From: Oscillospiraceae bacterium
GTDB lineage: Bacteria; Bacillota; Clostridia; Oscillospirales; Acutalibacteraceae
DNA length: 64,000 nucleotides
Assembly: GCA_003538135.1 (NCBI GenBank)
Contig: DPOR01000001.1
Coordinates: 6,871-70,870, forward strand
Direction of reading: 5' to 3'
In this document: piece by piece, positions 41,325 through 50,920 of the stretch
How the letters are laid out: each line of letters opens with the position of its first letter
How positions within the stretch are numbered: position 1 is the first letter of the stretch
Notes under the pieces: model-generated
Told to the model about the DNA's origin: nothing
What the model saw: the letters and a program-made list of their open reading frames with translations, nothing else
Database searches by the model: none
Program-made: the position numbers and the translations under genes

Positions 41325-43078
41325 GCGAGTTCCTCCTTTGAAAGCTGAGATTGTGCTATTTCGCGGTAGACCGTGCAGGTTTCGAGCAGCTCGCGGTGAG
41401 TGCCTATGCCCGCAACCTTGCCCTCATCGAGCACGATTATGCGGCTCGCGTCGATTATCGTTCCGACTCTCTGGGCTACGATTATCTTCGTTATATCCGG
41501 CATCCGCTCGCGCAGAGCCCTGCGGAGCTTCGCGTCGGTCGAGAAGTCGAGAGCCGAAAAGCTGTCGTCGAAAACATATATTTCGGCCTTTCTTATCAGC
41601 ACTCGCGCTATTGCAAGCCGCTGGCGCTGACCGCCCGAGAGGTTTTTGCCGTTTTGCGAAAGCTCGCTGTCGAGTCCGTCCGGCATGGCTCTGACGAAGT
41701 CGGCGGCCTGGGCGGTCTCGAGCGCCTCCCACATCTCCTCCTCCGTGGCGTCGGGCTTGCCCATGCGCAGGTTGTCGGCAACGGTGCCGCTGAACAAAAA
41801 CGCGCTCTGCGGGATGAAGCCTATCTTTTCGTGGAGCGTCTGCATGGACATATTCTTTATCTCCACGCCGTCAATCAAGATTCTGCCGCCCGAGACATCG
41901 TAGAATCGTGGTATCAGGTTGACGAGCGTCGATTTTCCCGAGCCCGTCGAGCCGATAACGGCAGTAGTCTCGCCCGGCATGGTCTTAAACGAGATGCGCG
42001 AGAGTATCGGCGAATCCGCGCCCGGATAGCTGAAGCTCACGCAGTCGAATTCGAGCTCGCTGCGGCGCTCGGGGTCGGGGGTTATCGGGTGCTCCGTCTC
42101 CTTTATCATCGGAACCAAGTCGAGCACCTCGTTGATTCTCTTTGCCGATATCTCGGCCTTCGGGAGCATGACAAACAGCGACGCCGCCATGGAGACCGCG
42201 TAAATTATCATTATCATATAAACCATGAACGCCTGGAGATCGCCGACGGTGTTGGATATCTGCGCGCTGTCCGCAACGGCGTCGAGCGCGTCTATCTGGT
42301 CGGCGGCCATCTTCAGCAGAATTGCAACCAAGACGTAGCAGAGAAGCGTTGCGAGCGGGATAAGAAACGCGAAGATGCGGTTTATCTTGAGCATGAGCCC
42401 CGTCAAATCGTAGTTTGCCTTGCGGAATCGCCCGTCCTCATACTCGGAGCGGTTGAAGGCACGGATGACGCGGATACCGCTGAGCTTTTCGCGCAGGATG
42501 AGGTTCAGGCGGTCGGTCTTTTTCTGTGCCTTGTCGAACATGGGCATGACCTGCTTTGCGACAAAGAGCGCTATGACAAGAATTATCGGAATGGCTATGA
42601 ACATGACTGTCGAGAGGCGCTTGTTCAGCGTGAACGCCATAACAGCGCCGCCGACCATGACTATAGGCGCGCTGATAATAATGCGTATCATCATCAGCAC
42701 CATGTCCTGTATCTGGCGGATATCGTTCGTCGTTCGGGTTATCAGCGAGGGCGTTCCTATCTTGTCGATGTCGCACTGGCTCAGTGACTCGACCTTGACG
42801 AATATCGCGCGGCGAAGCGAGAGCCCGAAGCAGGCGGAGACCTTCGACGAATAGTAACTGCCCGCAACAGCCGCTCCTATCGCTATGGCGGAGAGCGCGG
42901 CCATGGCGCCGCCCAAAAGCCGAACGAGGCCTATGCGCCCGTCGTCGATGCCGGTGTTTATCATCATAGCCATCATCGCGGGCAAAATGAGCTGCATGAG
43001 GTTATTAAACAGCGAGAAAAACAGCGCCGCCACAGTAGCTCCCATATACGGTTTTAAGAATTTAACTATCTTAGTCAC
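41321..43078 (-). CDS. ABC exporter half-transporter, degenerate-site subunit
   Basis: 585 residues, six-helix exporter domain followed by ATP-binding domain with IGSTGSGKSTL, canonical LSGGQRQRLAIARVL, and Walker B ending YVFDDSFSALD, where the catalytic glutamate is aspartate. With the partner's broken signature this leaves one good and one poor ATP site per dimer. First gene of the two-gene operon. No regulator adjoins. Confidence 0.9.
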   Translation of the reverse strand: MTKIVKFLKPYMGATVAALFFSLFNNLMQLILPAMMAMMINTGIDDGRIGLVRLLGGAMAALSAIAIGAAVAGSYYSSKVSACFGLSLRRAIFVKVESLSQCDIDKIGTPSLITRTTNDIRQIQDMVLMMIRIIISAPIVMVGGAVMAFTLNKRLSTVMFIAIPIILVIALFVAKQVMPMFDKAQKKTDRLNLILREKLSGIRVIRAFNRSEYEDGRFRKANYDLTGLMLKINRIFAFLIPLATLLCYVLVAILLKMAADQIDALDAVADSAQISNTVGDLQAFMVYMIMIIYAVSMAASLFVMLPKAEISAKRINEVLDLVPMIKETEHPITPDPERRSELEFDCVSFSYPGADSPILSRISFKTMPGETTAVIGSTGSGKSTLVNLIPRFYDVSGGRILIDGVEIKNMSMQTLHEKIGFIPQSAFLFSGTVADNLRMGKPDATEEEMWEALETAQAADFVRAMPDGLDSELSQNGKNLSGGQRQRLAIARVLIRKAEIYVFDDSFSALDFSTDAKLRRALRERMPDITKIIVAQRVGTIIDASRIIVLDEGKVAGIGTHRELLETCTVYREIAQSQLSKEELA

Positions 43079-43225
43079 TGGCAGGGATACCTCCGTCCGT
43101 CACAAAAAAGGGACATACTTATAGCTTATTTTATCATTTAAATATGAACGGTTCAATAACTTTGGTAAACTTTAGGCGACAAATTGAATATATATTGCAC
43201 GGACTCAATAAAAAGGGGCGAAAAT

Positions 43226-45841
43226 ATGGACTTGTATTCTATGAGCGCCGCAGAAGCGGTTGAAAAGCTCGGCAGCGAGACGGACAGGGGCTTGAGCTCC
43301 CGCGAGGCGGAGAAGAGGCTCGGCAGGGACGGCGAAAACCTGCTGCGCGGCAAAAAGAAGAAGAGCCTTGCGGCGGAGTTTTTCGAGCAGTTCAAGGACT
43401 TCACGGTAATAGTGCTGCTGATAGCGAGCGGCGTGTCGTTTGCAACCTCCTTTCTGGAGGAACGCGGCGACTTCGCCGACCCGATAATGATACTGATAAT
43501 AGTTATATTGAATGCCGCCGTCGGAGTTATCCAGCAGAGGCGTGCGGAGCATTCGCTCGAGGCGCTCAAAAATATGTCCGCGCCGACCGCCGCGGTCATA
43601 AGAGACGGCAAGGAGACAATAATTCCCGCGTCAAAGCTCGTTCGGGGGGACATTATAGAAGTGCGGGCGGGTGATTTAGTCCCCGCGGACGCGCGGCTGA
43701 TAACCTCACACTCCCTCTTTGCGCAGGAGAGCGCACTGACGGGAGAGTCCGTGCCGTGCGAAAAGGACGCGAGGACAGCAGTCAAAAAGGGCAGCGAGCA
43801 GGCAGAAATAAAAAATATGATATTCTCGTCTACCGTCATAACCGCAGGTCACGCCCGAGCCGTAGTGACCGAGACGGGCATGGACACGGCGGTAGGAAAA
43901 ATAGCGCATCTTCTCAACACCGAGGATGAACCGACAACGCCTCTTCAAATAAAGCTCGCAAAGATAGGCAAGGCGCTCGGCATAGGCGCGCTCTCGGTCT
44001 GTGCGCTGATATTCATGCTGAGCATACTGCGCGGCATGGGCGTGCTCAGCGCGTTCATGCTCTCCGTAAGTCTCGCCGTCGCGGCGATACCGGAGGGGCT
44101 TCCGGCGGTGGTCACGGTAGTTCTCTCGCTCGGCGTGCAGAGGATGGCGAAGAGCAACGCCGTCATACGCCGCCTGCCCGCGGTCGAGACGCTCGGCGCG
44201 GCTACATATATCTGCTCCGACAAGACGGGGACGCTGACGCAGAATAAGATGACCGTCACCGCCGCCTGCTCTGCGTCGGATGAAATCCCGCTGACGGGAG
44301 ACGCGGCGAAAAAGCTTTTTGCTCTCGCCGCGCTCTGCTGCGACGCAAAGCATACGGGCAGGGGCGAGGTCTCCGGAGAGCCGACGGAGGCGGCGATAGT
44401 CGCGGCGGCAGAGAGGTCGGGCACGGACACCGAAAAGCTCCGCCGAAAAATGCCGCGAACAGACGAAATCCCGTTCTCGTCCGAGCGAAAAATGATGTCT
44501 GTCGCAATAAAAGACGGGGATAAAGCAATAACAGTCGCAAAGGGTGCGCCCGACGTGCTGATAAAGCACTGCACCGACATAATATTAAACGGCAGAAAAA
44601 TCCCCATGACTTCGGCTCTGCGCGAAAAAATACTGAGCCTTAATTCCTCGCTCGCCGACCGCGCGCTCAGAGTGATAGCGGTTGCGGCGGGCGATACGAA
44701 AAACGGAAAACCCGACGAGACGGGGCTTGCCTTCTGCGGGCTCATAGGCATGGAGGATCCGCCGCGCAAGGAGGCATATGAGGCGGTAAAAACCTGCCGC
44801 CGCGCGGGTATAACTCCGGTCATGATAACCGGGGATCACGCGGGGACGGCCTGCGCCACGGCAAAAAAGCTCGGCATACTCTCGCGCTCCGGCGAATGCC
44901 TAACGGGGGCACAGATAGACAAAATGGGCGAAAGCGAGTTCGCTCAAGCCGTGCGCACCTGCCGCGTATATGCGCGGGTAACGCCCGAGCACAAGGTGCG
45001 GATAGTCAAGGCTCTGCGCGCCCACGGCGAGATAGTCGCCATGACAGGCGACGGGGTAAACGACGCGCCCGCCCTCAAGGCCGCCGACATCGGCTGCGCC
45101 ATGGGCAAGGGCGGCACGCAGGTGGCGCAGAACGCCGCCGACATGATTCTGACCGACGACAATTTCGCAACTATAGTCAAGGCAGTCGCCGGGGGGCGCG
45201 GGATATACGACAACATCCGCCGCGCGATACACTATCTGCTCGGCTGCAATATCGGCGAGATACTCTGCGTCTTTGCGGCGACGCTCTTCGGAATGCCCGC
45301 GCCGCTTCTGCCGATACAGCTCCTCTTTATAAATCTCGTCACCGACTCGCTCCCCGCCCTCGCGCTCGGCGCGGAGATGCCCGACAGCCGCGTTATGCAA
45401 CGTCCCCCGCGCGACAGCGCCAAGAGCTTTTTCGCCGACCGCACGGGACTCGACATAGCCCTCGAGGGAATGCTGATAGGCGCGCTGAGCCTGTTTGCGT
45501 TCGTCGCGGGCAACTCGCTGTTCAAAAACTCCTGCGTCGAGCTCGGACGCACCATGGCTTTCGCCGCGCAGAGTCTCTGCGAGATAGCTCACTCGTTCAA
45601 TATGCGCTCGCGCCGCTCGGTTTTCAGCATCGGCATCTTCTCGAACCGAAAGCTCACCGTCTGCGCGGCTCTGTGCGCCGCACTCCAGCTGACAGTCATG
45701 ACCGTCCCGCCGCTCGCGGCGCTGTTTAACGTGTCCGCACTCACCCCCGTCGAATGGCTGACGGTAGCCGCCCTCGCCATTTCCCCCATAGCGTTCTCTG
45801 AGCTCGGAAAGGCAGTCGGAGGGAAACGGGAAACGGAGTAA
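43226..45841 (+). CDS. P-type ATPase, Ca2+-transporting (IIA) type
   Basis: 871 residues. Starts MDLYSMSAAEAVEKLGS with AAAGGGG eight bases upstream. Motifs: LTGESVP (actuator), IPEGLPAVVTVVLSLG (TM4 Ca2+ site), phosphorylation site D332 in CSDKTGTLTQNK, TGDGVNDAPALKAADIG and INLVTDSLPALALG (TM6). The N, T and D of NLVTD and the PEGLP glutamate are the SERCA/YloB calcium ligands, so Ca2+ export is the best call; Mn2+ or other divalents possible. Monocistronic. Confidence 0.92.
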   Translation: MDLYSMSAAEAVEKLGSETDRGLSSREAEKRLGRDGENLLRGKKKKSLAAEFFEQFKDFTVIVLLIASGVSFATSFLEERGDFADPIMILIIVILNAAVGVIQQRRAEHSLEALKNMSAPTAAVIRDGKETIIPASKLVRGDIIEVRAGDLVPADARLITSHSLFAQESALTGESVPCEKDARTAVKKGSEQAEIKNMIFSSTVITAGHARAVVTETGMDTAVGKIAHLLNTEDEPTTPLQIKLAKIGKALGIGALSVCALIFMLSILRGMGVLSAFMLSVSLAVAAIPEGLPAVVTVVLSLGVQRMAKSNAVIRRLPAVETLGAATYICSDKTGTLTQNKMTVTAACSASDEIPLTGDAAKKLFALAALCCDAKHTGRGEVSGEPTEAAIVAAAERSGTDTEKLRRKMPRTDEIPFSSERKMMSVAIKDGDKAITVAKGAPDVLIKHCTDIILNGRKIPMTSALREKILSLNSSLADRALRVIAVAAGDTKNGKPDETGLAFCGLIGMEDPPRKEAYEAVKTCRRAGITPVMITGDHAGTACATAKKLGILSRSGECLTGAQIDKMGESEFAQAVRTCRVYARVTPEHKVRIVKALRAHGEIVAMTGDGVNDAPALKAADIGCAMGKGGTQVAQNAADMILTDDNFATIVKAVAGGRGIYDNIRRAIHYLLGCNIGEILCVFAATLFGMPAPLLPIQLLFINLVTDSLPALALGAEMPDSRVMQRPPRDSAKSFFADRTGLDIALEGMLIGALSLFAFVAGNSLFKNSCVELGRTMAFAAQSLCEIAHSFNMRSRRSVFSIGIFSNRKLTVCAALCAALQLTVMTVPPLAALFNVSALTPVEWLTVAALAISPIAFSELGKAVGGKRETE

Positions 45842-45974
45842 GTAAAAAAACAGGCTGCGCGGCAATTTCTTCAAGCGGGGAAACTGTTGCGAAATCACAA
45901 AGCTCATATAAATCAATCAGCAGCATATCCCCGCAAAGTCCGATTTTTCTTGTCCGCAGCTTTAAACAAGCTGC

Positions 45975-46010
45975 AAAAAATCCTACCCAACAAAAAACAT
46001 GGGTAGGATT
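45975..46010 (-). terminator. Terminator of the sulfoquinovose-type operon
   Basis: AATCCTACCCA and TGGGTAGGATT pair across about ten bases; on the minus strand TTTTTTGC follows. 35 bases past the ROK gene stop. Confidence 0.85.
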
Positions 46011-46044
46011 AATGCTTTATAATAACTTTTATCGGCTTATGCTT

Positions 46045-47241
46045 TTATTTTTCGAAGAAAAACTTTTTTGCCGCCAGAGCGGCGGGACCGATGAAGCTGT
46101 GCTTGCCGTCGAGCGGCGAGAGCCTGATATAGCCTTTTCCGAAGCCGGGATAATACTTTGCGCACCGCTTAGCGAAGAGCTCGAATATATTGCTTTCGAA
46201 CATATAGCCGAACGCCACAACGCTGTCCGGTGCAATGACCGTCGCCGCATTCGTGACCGCCTTTGCAAGGCTGTCCGCGCACCGCTCAAGCTCCGACTTT
46301 ACAGCGCCGTCGCTCTTTGCCGCCGAGAGTATCAGCCTTATATCTATCCTGTCCGCATCGCCGTCGGTCATCTTGAACAGCGTCGGAGTCGCTTTCTCGG
46401 AGTACACCGCCCTTATGCGGTTTATAACCGCAGGCGCCGAGACCTCCGTTTCGAGACAGCCCCTGCGCCCGCAGCGGCATTTTTCGCCGTTCGGGTCGAC
46501 TATGTAGTGACCTATCTCGGACGAGCCGCTGTCCGTCCCGTTTAAGACCTCGCCGTTTATGACTATCGCCGAGCCGACGCCCGGCCCCCATTTCACGAAC
46601 AGTATGTTATCCGCGCTGTGCTCCCTGTCAAATATCAGCGAGGCGAGCGCAAACGCCTTGACATTGTTATCGACGCAGACGGGAAGCCCCGTCTCGTCCT
46701 CCAATATTTTCTTTATATTTATCCCCGGACGCCATACGCCGTAGCTGCCGGTCGTTTTTCCGCTCAAGCTGTCCGCGCCGCCGACTATTCCGACTCCCGC
46801 GCCGATAAGCTCCGCGCCGTCGGTCGGGTTGTTTTTTATAAGCCTGCGGCAGCTCTCTCCGACTGCGCGCAGAAAGTCCTCGGGCTTTGTGTCTCTCGGA
46901 AGCGTCGTGTATTCGCCGACTGTCTCCTCTCCGCCGAGGGTGCATATTCCGCAGTAATAGCCGCCTGCGTCTATGCTCACGGCGAGGACTGCAAATCGAG
47001 AGGAGTTTAGGGACAGGATTATCTTTCTCCTGCCCGCTCCCGCGCCGTCCGAGAAGCCGCATTCGCTGACCGCGCCCTCCGCTATAAGCTCGGCGCAAAT
47101 CTTGCTGACCGCAGCGGGGGTAAGCCCGAGCGAATCCGCAATATCCTTGCGGCTCATGCTCTTTCTGCCGTTGAGCAGATAGAGCACAGACGCTCTGTTT
47201 GCATTTTTTATACGGCTCATGTTAAATCCCGTGTAGTCCAT
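46045..47241 (-). CDS. ROK-family transcriptional regulator
   Basis: 398 residues. N-terminal winged helix (SRKDIADSLGLTPAAVSKICAELIAEGAV) joined to a ROK sugar-kinase-like domain; GAGVGIVGGAD and WGPGVGSAIVINGEV bind the effector, and CRCGRRGCLETEVS is the ROK zinc site. NagC/XylR-type repressors respond to a sugar or sugar phosphate. Last gene of the minus-strand operon with a sulfoquinovosidase at its head, so the inducer is probably sulfoquinovose or a sulfo-sugar intermediate. Confidence 0.9.
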   Translation of the reverse strand: MDYTGFNMSRIKNANRASVLYLLNGRKSMSRKDIADSLGLTPAAVSKICAELIAEGAVSECGFSDGAGAGRRKIILSLNSSRFAVLAVSIDAGGYYCGICTLGGEETVGEYTTLPRDTKPEDFLRAVGESCRRLIKNNPTDGAELIGAGVGIVGGADSLSGKTTGSYGVWRPGINIKKILEDETGLPVCVDNNVKAFALASLIFDREHSADNILFVKWGPGVGSAIVINGEVLNGTDSGSSEIGHYIVDPNGEKCRCGRRGCLETEVSAPAVINRIRAVYSEKATPTLFKMTDGDADRIDIRLILSAAKSDGAVKSELERCADSLAKAVTNAATVIAPDSVVAFGYMFESNIFELFAKRCAKYYPGFGKGYIRLSPLDGKHSFIGPAALAAKKFFFEK

Positions 47242-47292
47242 AGCGCCGCCTCCTCCATGTATTATTATACTACATTTCGCGCACCTATCAAA

Positions 47293-48027
47293 TTATTTTA
47301 TAAACAAGAGCGCTCCCGATACTATCAGCAGGATATATGTTATCTTCATAAACAGCCCGCGGCTCATCTTTTTGCACAGCAGGCTGCCGATGAACATCGC
47401 CGCAAAAAGTATGACGGCGGATATGCAAAACAGTAAAAGCATATTCTTGCTCCACAGTCCGGCTCTTATGTCGTCTGTTAAAATTATTCCGTTGAGGACT
47501 ATCCAACACGCGGAGAGCGTGGTGCGAAACTCCTGCTTGTCACTGACCTTGCCCGTCATATACGAGACGAGAAGCGGACCGCCGCAGACGAACAATCCGT
47601 GCGTCACTCCCGCCGCAATAAGCAGAACGGCGGACACGGCTTTTCCGTGGCTGTGCCCGCCGCCTTTTTTCAGAAATGTTTTGTATATGCCGGATACGGC
47701 GGTCAGGATAACCACCGCCCCGAGCATGATATACATCACCCGCTCTCTGCCCGCCAAGACACTGCGCAAGGCAAAGCCCGCGAGCATACCGAGGGACATC
47801 ACGGCGACAATTTTTAAAAATTCTTTTTTGTTGACGCTCTTTCTGTTCGCGGCGACTATATATATACCCGAGAGCAAACCGAGGGCGTTTAGTATCGGCT
47901 TTGCGGTGTCGAACCCGACGAGCATAACACTCGGCGGCATAGCGAGCATGGTCCCCGCAAAGCCGGTTATCCCTTGGATGATGTTAGTCAAAAACACCAC
48001 CAAGAGAAAAAGTATCTTCTTTACCAT
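47293..48027 (-). CDS. TauE/SafE-family exporter, likely for DHPS or sulfolactate
   Basis: 244 residues, about eight helices, with the family pattern FAGTMLAMPPSVMLVGFDTAKPILNALGLLSG in the first repeat and THGLFVCGGPLLVSYMTGKV in the second. TauE/SafE proteins export sulfite and organosulfonates; members of sulfoquinovose clusters are thought to release the C3 sulfonate end product. It starts one base after the isomerase stop. The direction and substrate are inferred from context. Confidence 0.85.
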   Translation of the reverse strand: MVKKILFLLVVFLTNIIQGITGFAGTMLAMPPSVMLVGFDTAKPILNALGLLSGIYIVAANRKSVNKKEFLKIVAVMSLGMLAGFALRSVLAGRERVMYIMLGAVVILTAVSGIYKTFLKKGGGHSHGKAVSAVLLIAAGVTHGLFVCGGPLLVSYMTGKVSDKQEFRTTLSACWIVLNGIILTDDIRAGLWSKNMLLLFCISAVILFAAMFIGSLLCKKMSRGLFMKITYILLIVSGALLFIK

Positions 48028-48028
48028 A

Positions 48029-49369
48029 TCAGTATTCGTTTATCTCCATGCCGAGCATCTCGGCGAGAGCGCACAGTTCATGCTTCACATCGCCGTATAT
48101 AACAACGAAATGCGGCTCCCAGCCGTCTCTGACGCTGTTCATTATGAGCTCGCGAGCGTCCGAATCCGTTTTCACCGCGGCGCTCGTGCCGTAAAACTGC
48201 TTGGGCTTATCGAGCGCACTGCCCGAGGCGACAAAAAATCTGAAGCTCCCGTCCGGCTTTTTGCCGACTCTGAACACCGTGACTCTGTCGCAGGGCATAC
48301 AGCCGAACTCCATTGTAGGGCCTATTTTTCTGTTGCAGTGGACTCCGACGCAAGCGCCCGTATCCCTGCGGGCAAGCGAGCACGCCGCCGTTCCGCAGTG
48401 CCAGAATGTGACCGTGTTCTCCTTTTCGTCGAGCGATACGGGGTCGCCGAAGAACACGCTCTTTTTGCTAAGGCGCATACCGATAAACATCGACAGCGCG
48501 CCGTATGTGTCGGCCTCGCACGCGGCGGCAACGCCCATGTCGTTGAGCATGGCGAGCACCGCGCAGACGGGCGTGCCGAACGAGGTAAAGAAATCCGGCC
48601 AGCATCTCGATGAGAGAGCGCCTATCCCGTTTGTCTTTACATATTCGTCATAGGCTCTGTAAAGCCGCGCAAAATCGAGTGCGTGCTTCTCCGGGGTGTT
48701 TTCAAGCCCGTTCATGCACCCTGCGGCTCTGTCGAGATACTCGCGCGCCTCGCCGTCCGAATATGCAAGTGCCTTTTCTATAAGCTCGCGCGCCTCAATC
48801 GATTCGAGCGTCACGCCGAAATTTTTCAATATCTCAGCATCGAGTGCCCTGCCGAAGCCGAAGCCCTGCGGGGTATGCCCGACGCTCGCCATTTTAAGAC
48901 TCTTCAGCTCTTTCCGGACCTGCGCCGCGCGGATATATGCGCCGATTTCGGCTATCACGCTCTCCTCCTCGGGCGAGCCGAACACATAGCCGAACTGCTC
49001 TTTGCGGAAATATTTTATCGTGTTCGCAGCAGAAAAAGCGCCGGTCAGGGAATTCAGTCTCAAGCGTCCGCCGTCTATGACCGGCTCTCTGAGCGTCCAG
49101 AGCAATATGGGGCAGTCAAATCTTTTGAGCACCTCGCAAGCATACGCCGAGTTTGCAAAGGTTATGTTTTGGAGCACAATAAGGTCGGGCGAAAGCCCGT
49201 CGAGAAACGCCGTCAGCTTGTCAACGGACAAGAGCATCTCCTCGGGGCATACCGCGTCCGCGCAGAGCGAGCGCAGCATCTTTTTAGATTTTTCAAACTG
49301 TTCCCCCGCGCTGACCAGCTCGAAGGTCGGCACGCCTATGGGGACATACGCAAGCTTGAAATCGCTCAT
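48029..49369 (-). CDS. L-fucose/L-arabinose isomerase-family protein, probable sulfoquinovose isomerase
   Basis: 446 residues of the FucI/AraA-like fold. Candidate metal-site region ACEADTYGALSMFIG gives Glu and Asp and the later FWHCGTAACS gives His. Canonical fucose isomerases are longer (about 590); this short branch occurs in sulfo-TAL clusters, where the isomerase turns sulfoquinovose into 6-deoxy-6-sulfofructose (recollection of the published pathway). No fucose or arabinose genes are near, so a sulfo-sugar is the best substrate. It lies 13 bases after the DUF4867 gene. Confidence 0.78.
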   Translation of the reverse strand: MSDFKLAYVPIGVPTFELVSAGEQFEKSKKMLRSLCADAVCPEEMLLSVDKLTAFLDGLSPDLIVLQNITFANSAYACEVLKRFDCPILLWTLREPVIDGGRLRLNSLTGAFSAANTIKYFRKEQFGYVFGSPEEESVIAEIGAYIRAAQVRKELKSLKMASVGHTPQGFGFGRALDAEILKNFGVTLESIEARELIEKALAYSDGEAREYLDRAAGCMNGLENTPEKHALDFARLYRAYDEYVKTNGIGALSSRCWPDFFTSFGTPVCAVLAMLNDMGVAAACEADTYGALSMFIGMRLSKKSVFFGDPVSLDEKENTVTFWHCGTAACSLARRDTGACVGVHCNRKIGPTMEFGCMPCDRVTVFRVGKKPDGSFRFFVASGSALDKPKQFYGTSAAVKTDSDARELIMNSVRDGWEPHFVVIYGDVKHELCALAEMLGMEINEY

Positions 49370-49382
49370 TTCATCAGTTCCT

Positions 49383-50060
49383 TTATTTATAGAATAGTTC
49401 TTTGTTTTCGCCGATAACGCCAGGGTGTGCCCCCTGCTTTATCAGCGGCTCGCGCTCCGGATGGGCTATGACCCACTTGTTTCTTTGGAGCAGCAGCACG
49501 GACTCCGGGTCGGCGTTCGTTTTTTTATATTCGAGCGGCGTGTTTGTGCCTCGGGAGAGGATGACTATATCCTTAAAGCCCTCGTCACACACGCGGCAGG
49601 GCGAGAGGTGCAGAGTAGTCTGATACATCTCTATCGCCGTGCCCGCAGGCACGAAAAACACCTGAGCGCTGCGGATATCGTAGGTGTTGTCCCTGATATC
49701 CCAGACGTGACCGAGCACGAGCATAAACGGCGTCACGGCGTAGTTTATCTCCGAGCATTTGTGATACTCGAAACCGTTATAGGTCGTGTTCCTGCCGTTG
49801 CAAAAGCCTATCTGCACGGGCATCGAGCCGTAGAGCGTGTTTTCGATATCGGACTTAAGCTCCGATTCCTCAAGCTCCGGCACGCTCGGGACATAAATAT
49901 TCCCGCTCTCGGGGATATCGGTTTTCTTGAGCATATATTCGTCCGCCCGCGAAAAGTCGCAGCCCTCGATCACCCTGCCGTAGGGCGCAAAGGCGGGGTC
50001 AAAGACCGAGAGCACCGGCACATCGTTGACGGCGTTTAAAATTTCAAGCATATTATTCAC
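49383..50060 (-). CDS. DUF4867-family protein of sulfoglycolysis cluster
   Basis: 225 residues, soluble. VQIGFCNGRNTTYNGFEYHKCSEINYAV and VFFVPAGTAIEMYQTTLHLSPC are the family core and look like a cupin-type beta barrel with His/Glu residues that could bind metal. DUF4867 genes are found with sugar isomerases, and I recall one in the published sulfo-TAL clusters. A mutarotase- or isomerase-helper role is possible but unproven. Starts with GTG at 50060, overlapping the previous stop by eight bases, with AAGGTGG upstream. Confidence 0.75.
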   Translation of the reverse strand: MNNMLEILNAVNDVPVLSVFDPAFAPYGRVIEGCDFSRADEYMLKKTDIPESGNIYVPSVPELEESELKSDIENTLYGSMPVQIGFCNGRNTTYNGFEYHKCSEINYAVTPFMLVLGHVWDIRDNTYDIRSAQVFFVPAGTAIEMYQTTLHLSPCRVCDEGFKDIVILSRGTNTPLEYKKTNADPESVLLLQRNKWVIAHPEREPLIKQGAHPGVIGENKELFYK

Positions 50061-50919
50061 CGCTGACCACCTTGTAAGTAGCGCGGAAATCCTCCTTGCC
50101 GAGTCCCGCCGCCATGCCTTTGTCGTAGACTGCCTTGGCGTTTTCCATGCCCGGCATGGGGAAATTCGCCTCGGCGCTCAGCCGCTCGCAGATACCGAGA
50201 TCCTTGTGCATATTTTCGAGCGAGAATGCGGTAGTCCAGTTCTCGTTTTTTATGTTCTGCGCCTGACCGTCGAGATAGAAATTCTGTCCGCCGCCGTAGG
50301 AAATCGCAAGGGCGAAATCATCTACCGATATGCCCTCTCTCCTTGCGAGCGCGAGAGTTTCGTTGACTCCGTTTTGAATCTGCGCTACGAGCGTATTGTG
50401 GCAGATTTTCATCACGAGCCCCATACCGTTTTTGCCCATGCGGATAATATTGCTGCCCATATAGGCTAAAATCGGGCGGATCTTTTCAAACGTCTCCTCA
50501 TCCGAGCCGACGTAAATTCCGAGCGTGCCGCTTTCGGCGGCGGGTCTCGACTTGACTACCGGTGCATCCGCGAAGCGAGCACCGGCCGCCTTTACCTTCT
50601 CCGATATTTCAACGGACACGGCGGGGTCTATGGTGCTCATATCAATGCAGGTTTTTGTACAGTCCAAGGCGGGCAGAACAGCCTCGTAGACCGAGCGCGA
50701 ATGCTCGGATTTCGGAACCATGGTTATTATTACGTCGCTCTTTTCGGCGAGCTCCGCGCTGTCGGCGCAGGCGAAGCCTCCGAGGGCGGCGAGCTTTTCG
50801 ACCTTTTCGCCGTCGAGGTCATACAGAAAAACCTTGCCGTCATGCTTTTTTACTATGTTGGCGCACATGGCCTCGCCCATTATGCCGAGGCCTATGAATC
50901 CTATATTCATTTTTGCCAC
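50053..50919 (-). CDS. Beta-hydroxyacid dehydrogenase-family reductase, probable sulfolactaldehyde reductase
   Basis: 288 residues. IGFIGLGIMGEAMCANIVKK is the NAD(P)-binding motif, DAPVVKSRPAAESGTL the substrate loop, GMGLVMKICHN carries the catalytic lysine. The family includes 3-hydroxyisobutyrate dehydrogenase, tartronate semialdehyde reductase and YihU, the sulfolactaldehyde reductase of E. coli. YihU binds sulfonate with R123 in PVGRTS (from memory); here the loop is PVVKSR, with K and R nearby. In this operon the expected reaction is 3-sulfolactaldehyde to 2,3-dihydroxypropanesulfonate (DHPS). Confidence 0.8.
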   Translation of the reverse strand: MAKMNIGFIGLGIMGEAMCANIVKKHDGKVFLYDLDGEKVEKLAALGGFACADSAELAEKSDVIITMVPKSEHSRSVYEAVLPALDCTKTCIDMSTIDPAVSVEISEKVKAAGARFADAPVVKSRPAAESGTLGIYVGSDEETFEKIRPILAYMGSNIIRMGKNGMGLVMKICHNTLVAQIQNGVNETLALARREGISVDDFALAISYGGGQNFYLDGQAQNIKNENWTTAFSLENMHKDLGICERLSAEANFPMPGMENAKAVYDKGMAAGLGKEDFRATYKVVSGE

Positions 50920-50920
50920 C

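Noticed and set aside
46045..49369. Fucose or arabinose utilisation cluster.
   Set aside because: No fuculokinase, ribulokinase or fuculose aldolase; the YihQ-like GH31, transaldolase and TauE exporter fit sulfoquinovose better.
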